57,031 nucleotides of DNA, taken from positions 1-57,031 of the forward strand of contig DVIW01000002.1 of assembly GCA_018710945.1 (NCBI GenBank), in the 5' to 3' direction. The position numbers and the translations under genes are program-made. Below, in pieces: positions 43,119 to 50,923 of the stretch (its first letter is position 1; the number at the start of each line of letters is the position of its first letter). Below the pieces are notes generated by a model, which saw only the letters and a program-made list of their open reading frames with translations, searched no databases and had not been told where the DNA came from. The stretch is from Candidatus Aphodovivens avistercoris (GTDB taxonomy: Bacteria; Actinomycetota; Coriobacteriia; Coriobacteriales; Eggerthellaceae).

Positions 43119-44548
43119 AAGCCGGGCTCGACATGCGGCGTCTGATCGTGGGATGCGTCGGCGTCATCGCCTTCGTCATCGTAGGCTGGCTGATCCCCTG
43201 CCCGGAAAGCCTTGCGGAGGTCGTGCGCTCCTGCGGCCATTCCAGCCAGGAAGCCATGCGCTGCCTGGGGTCTTTGGCCTTCGCTGTTGTCTGGTGGGTC
43301 GGCGCGGTGGCGCCGACGTGGGTTCCCGCGCTCATCATCGTGCTGAGCTGGACCGTTTTCGACGCGGCGCCGTTTCCGGAGTCCTTTGCGCCCTTTTCCG
43401 AGACGATGGTCTGGCAGCTCGCGGGCATCTTCGTCCTGGCGAGCGCGGCGAAGGAGACGGGGATCTTGGAAAGGATCGCCCTTCGGTGCATGGGCCTGTT
43501 CGGGACGAGCTATCCGGGGCAGGTGATGGCGATGGGCGTGTCGGGTCTGGTTTCGACGCCGATCATCCCCGCCATCGCCGCAAAATCGCTTCTCGGGGCG
43601 TCGATAGCCATGGATGTGTCGGACGCCATGAAGCTCGATGAGCGGTCGAAGGGGCGCACCGGGCTGTATCTGGCGAGCATCGCCGGCTACAGCTGCGTTT
43701 TCCCCGCCATCCTGAGTTCGAGCGCGATCGTCTATCTGACGCGGAGCCTCATGCCCGAAGATGCGGTTTCGGGGCTTTCGTGGATCGGCTGGCTCTCTAA
43801 CACGTGGGTTTGGCTGCTCTGCTTCCTCGTGCTGTACCTTTCGGCGCTTATCCTCCTGTACAACCCAAAGGGAAGCTCCCTTCCGGATTCGTTCGTCTCC
43901 GATAGGAGGAAGGAGCTCGGTCGCCTTTCCCCGAAAGCGAAGGCGGCATCGGCGATCCTGGTCGCGTGCGTCCTCCTGTGGGTCTTCGAGGGACTTGTGG
44001 GGCTTTCGGTCACGCAGGTTTCCCTTTTGGGCGCTTTGGCAATGTACATCTGCGGGGTGCTGGATCCCAAGGAGCTGGGGAAGCACGTCAACTGGACGTT
44101 CCTCGTGTTCATCGGATGCATCCTCAGCCTTGGCGCCCGTTTGGTGGAGCTGGGCGTTTCTGCATGGCTGTCGGACTACATCGCGGCCGCGCTGGCGGGT
44201 TTCGTCAACCCCTTCGCGCTCCTTGCCTTGCTGTTCCTCTCGACCGTCCTGGTGAACCTGGTCCTCACGTCGCAAGTCGTGGTGATCTCGGTGTTCATGG
44301 GGACGCTCATCGCGGCGCTTGCCCCTGCGGGGTTCAGCCCGTTCATCATCGGGTTCGTGCTGATGCTCGCCTGCAACAGCTTCGTCGTGCCGTACGAGAA
44401 CCCCACCTACATCATCGCGCTGGAGTCGACGAAGGGCGCGGTAGCGTACAGGGACACCTTCCCCGGAGCGCTGCTGTACGTTGCATGCAGTTTGACGTCG
44501 TGCCTGATCAGCATTCCCTATTGGATGGCGATCGGGGCCATCGGCTAA
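43115..44548 (+). CDS. DASS/SLC13-like anion transporter 2
   Basis: A 477-residue membrane protein with about twelve helices, distantly related to the transporter upstream. Family marks are MVWQLAGIFVLASAAKETG, the TPIIPAIAAKSLLGASIAMD hairpin, GCILSLGARLVELGVSAWL, and a C-terminal SFVVPYENPTYIIALESTKG. The start is GTG 43115, coupled to the leader ORF, or ATG 43133 six codons later; neither has its own ribosome-binding site. Transcription is separated from transporter 1 by the terminator at 42938. The gene ends tail-to-tail with the ferrochelatase-like gene, the stops overlapping. Substrate unknown. Confidence 0.78.
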   Translation: MKAGLDMRRLIVGCVGVIAFVIVGWLIPCPESLAEVVRSCGHSSQEAMRCLGSLAFAVVWWVGAVAPTWVPALIIVLSWTVFDAAPFPESFAPFSETMVWQLAGIFVLASAAKETGILERIALRCMGLFGTSYPGQVMAMGVSGLVSTPIIPAIAAKSLLGASIAMDVSDAMKLDERSKGRTGLYLASIAGYSCVFPAILSSSAIVYLTRSLMPEDAVSGLSWIGWLSNTWVWLLCFLVLYLSALILLYNPKGSSLPDSFVSDRRKELGRLSPKAKAASAILVACVLLWVFEGLVGLSVTQVSLLGALAMYICGVLDPKELGKHVNWTFLVFIGCILSLGARLVELGVSAWLSDYIAAALAGFVNPFALLALLFLSTVLVNLVLTSQVVVISVFMGTLIAALAPAGFSPFIIGFVLMLACNSFVVPYENPTYIIALESTKGAVAYRDTFPGALLYVACSLTSCLISIPYWMAIGAIG

Positions 44549-45528
44549 AGTGCTTTGGCAATCGCGCCGCCAAGGACCTTCACGAACCCGTCATCGTCGC
44601 CGAAGCTGGGGACGAAGCGGTATTCCGGCCGCTTGCCGGCGGAGTTCGCCACGAAGAACTCGCCTATCTTGAAGCCGGCGTCGTATTCTCCCAACGGATC
44701 CGCTGCGCAGAATACAGGGTTTGCCGTCCTTACGTCCTTGACGGCGCCGCCGATCCAGCCCATCAGCGTCTTCTCGGCGAAAGGACCCGTCCATTTCGAG
44801 TTGTCGAAGTCGGATACGTAGGCGACGTGAATGCGTTCGTAACCGAGGTTCAAGAGCTTTTCAAGCTGAGTTTTCAGATGCTCGACCTGTTTTGCGAACG
44901 CGTTGTCGGAGTCGGACAGCAAGCGAGGCTGGGAGGGCATCAGCAGAAGCAGCCTCGAGACGCTTTTTGGCCGCCAGTCCTTCATGATGCGGTCGGCGAG
45001 CGTCTTCGCGAAACCCGGCGCTTCGCAAAACGAAAGGAGCTCTTTAACTCTCGGCGACCAGTGGGCGTCTGCTGCCTGCTCGATGGCGAGCCGAGCGTCG
45101 GCGAGCAAGGGATCCACCAAAGGCTTGAAGTAGAGGGGGTGCAGGGGAACGATCAGGATGGAATCGCACTTTTCCTCTTTCAGACGGGTTGCCGCGTCCC
45201 CAAGGGAGGGGCTTCCGCAGCGAAAGCCCATGGCGACCGCGCAGTCCTTTCGGGACGACGCTGCCAGATAAGCCGAAAGCTTGCTTCGCAGCGATTCCGC
45301 CGTTGCGCGGTATTCTCCGACAACGTCCCGATCGCCGGGGAAGAAATGGTTCCGCCACGCTTTCGCCTTCGCCGGGATGGTGATCTTCTTGAACATGCCG
45401 GTGTTCACTATGCCCAGCCCCTCGGTGAACAGGTCCGTTCCGAGAATGGTTTCCGCGTAGCGACGGAGGGCTTCGGGGGAGTCTTCGGCGGGGACTCCGT
45501 CATTGACGAGAAGAATGCCGTGTTTCAT
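44545..45528 (-). CDS. Ferrochelatase-like protein lacking the catalytic histidine
   Basis: A 327-residue protein with the ferrochelatase (HemH/CpfC) layout: GILLVNDGVPAEDSPEALRR at the start, VAMGFRCGSPSLGDA, SILIVPLHPLYF, then AYVSDFDNSKWTGPF and FCAADPLGEYDAGFKI. In ferrochelatase the segment after the second strand set reads SAHGLP with the metal-binding His; here it is LLMPSQP (194-201) with Pro198 at that place. The acidic partner (Glu281 region) seems kept. It may insert a different metal, act on a different tetrapyrrole, or have lost catalysis. GAGGAGG lies four bases before ATG 45528. No other haem genes are near. Confidence 0.75.
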   Translation of the reverse strand: MKHGILLVNDGVPAEDSPEALRRYAETILGTDLFTEGLGIVNTGMFKKITIPAKAKAWRNHFFPGDRDVVGEYRATAESLRSKLSAYLAASSRKDCAVAMGFRCGSPSLGDAATRLKEEKCDSILIVPLHPLYFKPLVDPLLADARLAIEQAADAHWSPRVKELLSFCEAPGFAKTLADRIMKDWRPKSVSRLLLLMPSQPRLLSDSDNAFAKQVEHLKTQLEKLLNLGYERIHVAYVSDFDNSKWTGPFAEKTLMGWIGGAVKDVRTANPVFCAADPLGEYDAGFKIGEFFVANSAGKRPEYRFVPSFGDDDGFVKVLGGAIAKAL

Positions 45529-45617
45529 CGTTCCTCCTCTGCGGGATGGCGGTTGGGTGCCGCCCCTTCATTATTCCATGCTTCGATTGCCGGGGCGGGC
45601 TGCAAGGCGGCCTATTC

Positions 45618-45646
45618 CCGATGCGAATAGCGCCTATTCGCATCGG
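45618..45646. terminator. Inverted repeat upstream of the ferrochelatase-like gene
   Basis: A perfect 13-bp stem (CCGATGCGAATAG with CTATTCGCATCGG) and 3-base loop. It may help terminate the dehydrogenase transcript or be an operator for the ferrochelatase-like gene 90 bases further on. Confidence 0.5.
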
Positions 45647-45656
45647 CACCTGTGGG

Positions 45657-45687
45657 GATGGGGAAAGAGGCGGACCCTTTCCCCATC
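45657..45687 (-). terminator. Hairpin after the 2-hydroxyacid dehydrogenase gene
   Basis: An 11-bp stem (GATGGGGAAAG with CTTTCCCCATC), 9-base loop, 13 bases past the stop on the minus strand. Confidence 0.65.
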
Positions 45688-45700
45688 GTGGCGCCGCTTG

Positions 45701-46684
45701 CTACGAAACGATGTTGATCGGCTCTTCGCCAGCTGCCACGCGGGCGATGTTCTCCCAGATGGCGCGGTGCGCGCGGCGGAAGAACCCGACGGTCGTGCCG
45801 CCGATGTGGGGCGAGAGCACGATGCGCCGCGATGCCTGCTCGCTCAGGTTGAGCAGGGGGTTGTCGAGCTGCACCGGCTCGGGCGCCACGGTGTCCAAGC
45901 CGGCTGCGGCGATGGTTCCCGCCTCGAGCGCGGCGGCAAGCGCCTCGGTGTCGACGATCTCTCCGCGTGCCGTGTTGATCAGGATGGCGTCGGATTTCAT
46001 GCGCGCCAGGAACGCGGCATCCACCATGCCGCGCGTCTCCTCGGTCACCGGCACGTGGATGCTTACGATATCGCACGCGCTCGCGATGTCCTCCACGCTG
46101 GCGAAGCGGACATCCAGCGCGCGCTCGTCCTCCTTGGAAAGCCGATGCCGCTTGTTGTAGAGCATCTCGCATCCCCAGTCTGCCAGATGGCGTGCCGTCT
46201 CCTGGGCGATCGCGCCGAATCCGATGAAGCCGATGCGGCAATCGCCCAGCTCGCGAACGCCTTCGAGCATCATGCGCTCCTTGGTTTGGATCTGCCGTCC
46301 GCACCGCACCGCCGAATCCGCGTTGATCGCATCGCGCAGGCAGGCAAGCATGAGCAGGACGGTCTGCTCTGCGACGCCGACGGCGTTGGCTCCGGCGTTG
46401 TTGCAGACGAAGACGCCGCGGGTGCGCGCCGCATCCAAATCGATGGCGTTGTACGCAACCCCTTCGGAATGGATGAGCTTGAGGTTGGGCATCCCCGCGA
46501 TCAGGCGGGCGCTGACAGGGGATATGGCGTCTGCCATGATGAAGTCGGCGTCTGCCGCCAAGCCGAGGATTTCGTCATCGGATGCGCCTCGCTCCACGAC
46601 GACGGTTTCGACTTCACGCGTGATGGGGAGATCCGGGAGGTACTTCTCGGTGCGAGCTTTGCTTCCGATGACGAGCAGCTTCAT
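45701..46684 (-). CDS. D-isomer-specific 2-hydroxyacid dehydrogenase
   Basis: A 327-residue NAD-dependent oxidoreductase. Rossmann motif IGFIGFGAIAQETARHL, catalytic Arg in LINTARGEIVDTEAL, Glu in GLDTVAPEPVQ, and His in VLSPHIGGTT. GVAYNAIDLDAARTRGVFVC and GANAVGVAEQTVLLML are family marks. It interconverts a 2-keto acid and its D-2-hydroxy acid (lactate, glycerate or an aryl-lactate type); the substrate is not predictable. It starts at ATG 46684, four bases after GAAAGGAG. Only 29 bases separate it from the XRE gene upstream, so it is the second gene of that operon. Confidence 0.9.
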   Translation of the reverse strand: MKLLVIGSKARTEKYLPDLPITREVETVVVERGASDDEILGLAADADFIMADAISPVSARLIAGMPNLKLIHSEGVAYNAIDLDAARTRGVFVCNNAGANAVGVAEQTVLLMLACLRDAINADSAVRCGRQIQTKERMMLEGVRELGDCRIGFIGFGAIAQETARHLADWGCEMLYNKRHRLSKEDERALDVRFASVEDIASACDIVSIHVPVTEETRGMVDAAFLARMKSDAILINTARGEIVDTEALAAALEAGTIAAAGLDTVAPEPVQLDNPLLNLSEQASRRIVLSPHIGGTTVGFFRRAHRAIWENIARVAAGEEPINIVS

Positions 46685-46713
46685 GGGGCTCCTTTCGCGC
46701 AGCGCCCGCTGCG

Positions 46714-47748
46714 CTACTCCTTCTTCCCGAACGCGTTCATGAGCAGCGATGCGACGCCGCAGAGCATGCCGCCGACGGGCCACGCGACCCAGAACCACAT
46801 GGCAGAGGTGCCCTCGGGGTCGAAGTTCGACGGGTCGGGCGCGGAGAACATCGGCACGAACAGGGCCGCCAGCCCTGCGATGGTGGCGAGGATCATGATG
46901 GAGCCGCAGACGGCGCCCGTCTTCGTGGCGCGGTGCTTCTTGCTGACGAGCGCGTTTTTGAGCTCGGCATCCAGCTGCGCGTTCACGATGTCCTCGAGCT
47001 CCAGCTCGCTGGCGGCCTCGCGGTTGTACCCGGTGATGTCCGTGCGCCCGAGCAGCATGCCGTAGTGCACGATGTTCCACGTGCCGATTGCGATGAAGAT
47101 CAGCAGGAAGAACAGCGCGTAGTTCTCCGCTTGCTCTCCCAGCACGAGGAAGAAGCCGATGCCCACGATGATGAAGGCGATGCCCGCGAGGAGCCCGAAC
47201 GAGAAGCGCGAGCGGGCGCGGTCGCGGTCGTCCTCGGTGTAGAAGTCCTCGACGAAGGGGTGCGCTTTCACGAAGGCGGTGTGCGCCATGCCCGCAGGAA
47301 CGAAGAACGCAAGCCCCGCCAGCACGCCCATCAGCACGATGAGGATGAACAGGCCGTCGTGGCCGTTGTGCGAGCCAATGAAGGGGAGGGTTCCTTCGAA
47401 GAAGAAGCCGAGTGCGATGCCGACGAGGATGCAGGCGATGCCCGTGGGGATCTTCCACGCCATCATGCGCTGGTGCTCGTCGTAGCCGCACACGTCGGCG
47501 GGCGGGCCGGCGGGCACGGAGGCCTCGGCGGGTGCGGCGGCGCGGTCGGTGAGGTCGCCGGTGACGAGCTCGTCGAGCGTGCAGTCGAAGATCTGGCAGA
47601 GTTTCAGCAGCTTGTCCATCTCGGGGTAGGAGCGCTCAGCCTCCCATTTCGTCACGGATTGGCGGGAGACGCCCAGCAGCATGGCAAGCTGCTCCTGGGT
47701 CATGTTGCGCGTCGCGCGCAGGTGCTGCAGGTTGTCGCGGAAGCTCAT
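46714..47748 (-). CDS. XRE regulator fused to a membrane domain
   Basis: A 344-residue protein. Residues 1-66 are an XRE helix-turn-helix (MTQEQLAMLLGVSRQSVTKW, then EAERSYPEMDKLLKLCQIF). A Pro/Ala linker follows, then about six membrane helices (first near 98-118) and a charged segment (EDFYTEDDRDRARSRF) between helices. Membrane-tethered XRE proteins are found in Firmicutes and Actinobacteria, but their signals are poorly known. GAAAGG is six bases before ATG 47748. A minus-strand -10 TAGAAT lies at 47888-47893. Probably controls its operon partner, the dehydrogenase. Confidence 0.82.
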   Translation of the reverse strand: MSFRDNLQHLRATRNMTQEQLAMLLGVSRQSVTKWEAERSYPEMDKLLKLCQIFDCTLDELVTGDLTDRAAAPAEASVPAGPPADVCGYDEHQRMMAWKIPTGIACILVGIALGFFFEGTLPFIGSHNGHDGLFILIVLMGVLAGLAFFVPAGMAHTAFVKAHPFVEDFYTEDDRDRARSRFSFGLLAGIAFIIVGIGFFLVLGEQAENYALFFLLIFIAIGTWNIVHYGMLLGRTDITGYNREAASELELEDIVNAQLDAELKNALVSKKHRATKTGAVCGSIMILATIAGLAALFVPMFSAPDPSNFDPEGTSAMWFWVAWPVGGMLCGVASLLMNAFGKKE

Positions 47749-48022
47749 GAGGGGCCTTTCTTTCGGGTGCGCGACGGGCGGGCGCTTCTGTGCGGTGGGC
47801 TTCGCTGCGTCGTCGCCTCGGCGCCGCCTGCGCATTGGGTTGGTTTCGGTGAGCCGGCACCTGCAGTATGCGGTAGCGGGTGCGTCCATTCTACCAATCT
47901 GCGGCTGCTTTTTCGGCAACGCACAGGCGCCCTGCAGTTGCAAAGCGCAGGTCAGAAGGATGTTCACGGAGCAAGCGCCTTGGAAGCTCCGCCAAACGAG
48001 TCTTTCTGCTTGGGCTTCCAGG

Positions 48023-48036
48023 TTACAGAACCGTAA
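48023..48036. promoter_or_regulatory. BceR-like palindrome before the response regulator gene
   Basis: TTAC-AGAACC-GTAA, ending 24 bases before the -10 box, so it covers the -35 region. Read as TTACA-N4-CGTAA it matches the BceR consensus TNACA-N4-TGTAA in all but one fixed position. Suggests positive autoregulation. Confidence 0.6.
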
Positions 48037-48060
48037 GGCGGGCGGGGCGGCGGGGTGGCC

Positions 48061-48066
48061 TATACT
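48061..48066 (+). promoter_or_regulatory. -10 box for the response regulator operon
   Basis: TATACT in CCTATACTGGGCGC, leader of about 140 bases. Confidence 0.55.
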
Positions 48067-48208
48067 GGGCGCAAAGGGGCGGTGCTTTGCGCGCGGCCGT
48101 TGGTGTCCGCAGGGCGCTGCGAGCCGGTGTTGCCGCCTGCGGGGCGAAGCGCCGGCGTCTGCGGTGCGCTGCCGCGTTGGCTCGGTGGTCTGCGGAAACG
48201 GAGGTCCC

Positions 48209-48880
48209 ATGCGCATTTTGCTGGTCGAGGACGACGCCGCCATCGTACGGGCGCTGTCGGAGCTGCTGCGGACGGAAGGCTACGAGGTGGCCGACGCGTC
48301 GCGGCAGGACGACGCCATCCGGCTGGTCGAGCGCGAGCGCTTCGACGCGGCGCTTTTGGACGTGACCCTGGCGCAGGGCACGGGGTTCGCCGTGTGCGCT
48401 GCGGCGCGCGAGGCGGCGCCGGACATGCCCATCATCTTCCTCACGGCCTCCGATGACGAGTACAGCACGGTGATGGGTCTGGACATGGGCGCGGTGGACT
48501 ACGTGGCCAAGCCGTTCCGCGTCCGCGAGCTGCTCTCGCGCATTCGGGCGGCGCTGCGGCGCTCGGGCGCGGCTGCCCAGACGTTGGCGCTCGGTCCGGT
48601 GGAGATAGACCTGGCCGCCGCGACCGCGCGCAAGAACGGCGCCGACCTGGAGTTGTCGGCGCTTGAGTACCGGTTGCTGCTGTGCTTCGCGCAACGCGCC
48701 GGGCGCCTGGTCACGCGCGACGCGTTGCGCGACGCTATCTGGGACGACGCCGGCGAGTACGTGAGCGACAACGCGCTGAACGTCTACATACGCCGCCTGC
48801 GCGAGAAGATCGAGGACGATCCGTCGGACCCGCGCCTCATCGTGACGGTGCGCGGCATGGGCTACAAGGCGGGTGCGTGA
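48209..48880 (+). CDS. OmpR-family response regulator of the Bce-like module
   Basis: A 223-residue regulator of normal length. Receiver: MRILLVEDDAAIVRAL, phospho-Asp in DAALLDVTLAQG, Thr in IIFLTASDDE, Lys in DYVAKPF. Winged helix: LELSALEYRLLLCFAQR, DNALNVYIRRLREKI, IVTVRGMGYKAG. ACGGAGG lies four bases before ATG 48209. The stop overlaps the kinase start by one base (TGATG). Predicted to bind the TTAC-N6-GTAA palindromes at 48023, 50031 and 32853. Confidence 0.93.
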   Translation: MRILLVEDDAAIVRALSELLRTEGYEVADASRQDDAIRLVERERFDAALLDVTLAQGTGFAVCAAAREAAPDMPIIFLTASDDEYSTVMGLDMGAVDYVAKPFRVRELLSRIRAALRRSGAAAQTLALGPVEIDLAAATARKNGADLELSALEYRLLLCFAQRAGRLVTRDALRDAIWDDAGEYVSDNALNVYIRRLREKIEDDPSDPRLIVTVRGMGYKAGA

Positions 48881-49920
48881 TGGCGGCGCGCGCGGGCGGG
48901 CTGTGGCGCAACGGGGCCTTCGCCCGCCAGTTCGCGGCGATGGCGGCGGCTTCGGTTGCGCTTGCGGCGGCGGCGGGGCTTTCGTGCGGGGCGTCGGCCG
49001 CAGCGTGGGCAGCGGGCGCGGGGGCGGTGTGCTGCGCGCTGTTCGCCCTGTTCTCGCGGCGACGCTACCGGGAGATAGCCCAGTTGGCGGCCGAGGTGGA
49101 CGAGGTGCTGCACGGCGGGCGCCGGGTGTCGTTCTCCGATTGCCGCGAAGGCGACGTGGCCATCCTGCGCACCGAGGTGTCGAAGATGGTGGCGCGCTTG
49201 GCGCGCACGTCCGAGCAGCTGCGGCACGAGAAGGGCGCGCTGGCCGACGCGCTGGCGGACGTGTCGCACCAGATCCGCACGCCGCTCACCGCCATGTCGC
49301 TGTTGGTGCCCGTGGCCGAGCGCGCGCAGGACGGCGCAGCGCGCAGCAAGGCGCTGCGCGAGCTGGAGGGCCTGATGGAGCGCGTTTCTTGGCTGGTGTC
49401 CACCCTGCTGAAGCTCGCGCGCCTGGACGCGGGCGCGGTGTTGTTCGAGCGCGCGCCCGTGCGCGTGGCCGACGCGGTGCGCCGTGCGCTCGCCCCGTTG
49501 GAGCTGGGTTTCGACGTGCGCAACGTCGTCTGCTCGGTGGAGGTGGGCGACGCGTCGTTTCTGGGAGACGCCGCATGGACGGCGGAGGCTCTGGAGAACA
49601 TCCTGAAGAACTGCGCTGAGGCGACCGGCCCTGGCGGCCGGCTGCGCGTGGAAGCGGAGGAAAGCGCCCTGGCCACGCGCATCCGCATCCGCGACGACGG
49701 GCCGGGCATCGCGCCCGAGGACCTGCCGCACCTGTTCGAGCGCTTCTACCGCGGCTCGCGCGCGCACGACGAGGCCGACCCGGCCAATCCGCAAGGCTTC
49801 GGCATCGGCCTTTCGCTGTCCCAAGCGCTGGTAAGCGCGCAGGGCGGTTCGCTGCGCGCCCGCAACCTGCCCGAGGGCGGCGCCTGCTTCGAGCTGGTGT
49901 TTCCGAAGATGAACGTGTAG
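48880..49920 (+). CDS. Short sensor histidine kinase, intramembrane-sensing type
   Basis: A 346-residue kinase. Two closely spaced N-terminal helices (about 18-38 and 42-58) leave almost no extracytoplasmic loop, so it has no input domain of its own. Then a HAMP-like linker, HisKA with ALADVSHQIRTPLTAMSLL, an N box (ALENILKNCAEA), G1 (RDDGPGIAPEDL), and G2 (GFGIGLSLSQAL). Kinases of this build in Bce-type modules read the state of a partner ABC transporter. The ABC genes start 319 bases downstream, which fits. Confidence 0.9.
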   Translation: MAARAGGLWRNGAFARQFAAMAAASVALAAAAGLSCGASAAAWAAGAGAVCCALFALFSRRRYREIAQLAAEVDEVLHGGRRVSFSDCREGDVAILRTEVSKMVARLARTSEQLRHEKGALADALADVSHQIRTPLTAMSLLVPVAERAQDGAARSKALRELEGLMERVSWLVSTLLKLARLDAGAVLFERAPVRVADAVRRALAPLELGFDVRNVVCSVEVGDASFLGDAAWTAEALENILKNCAEATGPGGRLRVEAEESALATRIRIRDDGPGIAPEDLPHLFERFYRGSRAHDEADPANPQGFGIGLSLSQALVSAQGGSLRARNLPEGGACFELVFPKMNV

Positions 49921-50030
49921 GAGGCGCGAAGGGGATCGGCGCGCTGCGGTTCGCCGTTCCTCTCGGCGAGTGAGCGCCTTTGCCGTGGCAGGCAGGCATC
50001 GCGTTGCGATCTGCCGCGCCTGCGGCCGCC

Positions 50031-50044
50031 TTACAAACCCGTAA
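50031..50044. promoter_or_regulatory. BceR-like palindrome before the ABC operon
   Basis: TTAC-AAACCC-GTAA (TTACA-N4-CGTAA), with a further GTAA 22 bp downstream, two helical turns. Same half-sites and spacing as the site at 48023. Confidence 0.6.
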
Positions 50045-50077
50045 GCTGCGCGGCAGGGGACGGTAAGCGGGGCTTGC

Positions 50078-50083
50078 CATACT
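50078..50083 (+). promoter_or_regulatory. -10 box candidate for the ABC operon
   Basis: CATACT, a one-base variant of the TATACT box of the regulator operon. The weak box suits a promoter needing activation. Confidence 0.4.
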
Positions 50084-50239
50084 GAGGATGCGCAGTTGCG
50101 TGTGTGGCCGGCGGCGCACAGCGCGATTGCGCCCACGGCCCGCAGCGGCCGGCCGCACCGCCGCAGCGCCACGGCCCGCACCGCACCCGCCCCGCAGCCT
50201 CCGGCGCGGGCAACCCGACCCAAGGAAAGGCGGAACGCC

Positions 50240-50923
50240 ATGGACATCCTGACAGTGGACCACCTCACGAAAGTGTACGGCGAGGGGCCGACGGCCACTC
50301 GCGCGCTTTTCGACGTGAGCTTCTCCATCGAAGAGGGCGAGTTCTGCGCCATCGTGGGCTCGTCGGGTTCGGGCAAGTCGACGCTTCTGCACCTGATGGG
50401 CGGCGTGGACCGTCCCACGTCCGGCACGGTGCTCCTGAACGGAGAAGACATCTACGCGCGCAGCGACGAGCAGCTGGCGGTGTTCCGCCGCCGCGAGGTG
50501 GGGCTGGTCTACCAGTTCTACAACCTCATCCCCGTGCTGAGCGTGGTGGAGAACATCACGCTGCCGGTGGCGCTGGACGGCCGCCCCGTGAACACCGAGC
50601 GGCTGGGCCTGCTGCTGCATGCGCTGGGCCTGGAGGGACGCGAGGGCGCGCTGCCCAACCAGCTGTCGGGCGGCCAACAGCAGCGCGTGGCCATCGGGCG
50701 CGCGCTGATGAACGCGCCGTCGGTGGTGCTGGCCGACGAGCCCACCGGCAACCTGGACTCGCGCAACAGCGCCGAGATCATGGCGCTTCTGCGCGCGTCC
50801 AACAAAGAGATGGGCCAGACCCTGGTTGTCATCACCCACGACGAGGACATCGCCGCCACGGCCGATCGCGTCATCGCCATCGAGGATGGCCGCATCGCCC
50901 GCGACGAGAGGATCCGACGATGA
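50240..50923 (+). CDS. MacB/LolD/BceA-type ABC transporter ATPase
   Basis: A 227-residue nucleotide-binding subunit. Walker A GSSGSGKSTLLHLMGGVD, Q-loop near YQFYNLIPVLSV, signature LSGGQQQRVAIGRAL, Walker B VVLADEPTGNLD, and the switch His in VVITHDEDIAA. This group works with FtsX-type permeases and moves or senses lipids, lipoproteins or peptide antibiotics rather than importing nutrients. RBS AAGGCGG is present. The stop overlaps the permease start (ATGA). Confidence 0.95.
   Translation: MDILTVDHLTKVYGEGPTATRALFDVSFSIEEGEFCAIVGSSGSGKSTLLHLMGGVDRPTSGTVLLNGEDIYARSDEQLAVFRRREVGLVYQFYNLIPVLSVVENITLPVALDGRPVNTERLGLLLHALGLEGREGALPNQLSGGQQQRVAIGRALMNAPSVVLADEPTGNLDSRNSAEIMALLRASNKEMGQTLVVITHDEDIAATADRVIAIEDGRIARDERIRR

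Larger units (their letters stand above)
47749..48208. other. 460-base divergent control region
   Basis: No gene seen. Leftward TAGAAT (complement of 47888-47893) for the XRE operon; a BceR-like palindrome at 48023-48036 and rightward TATACT at 48061-48066 for the response regulator. Confidence 0.6.
49921..50239 (+). other. 319-base control region of the ABC operon
   Basis: No gene seen. Palindrome at 50031-50044, an extra GTAA half-site at 50063-50066, and a -10-like CATACT at 50078-50083, then a C-rich leader of about 155 bases. Confidence 0.6.
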
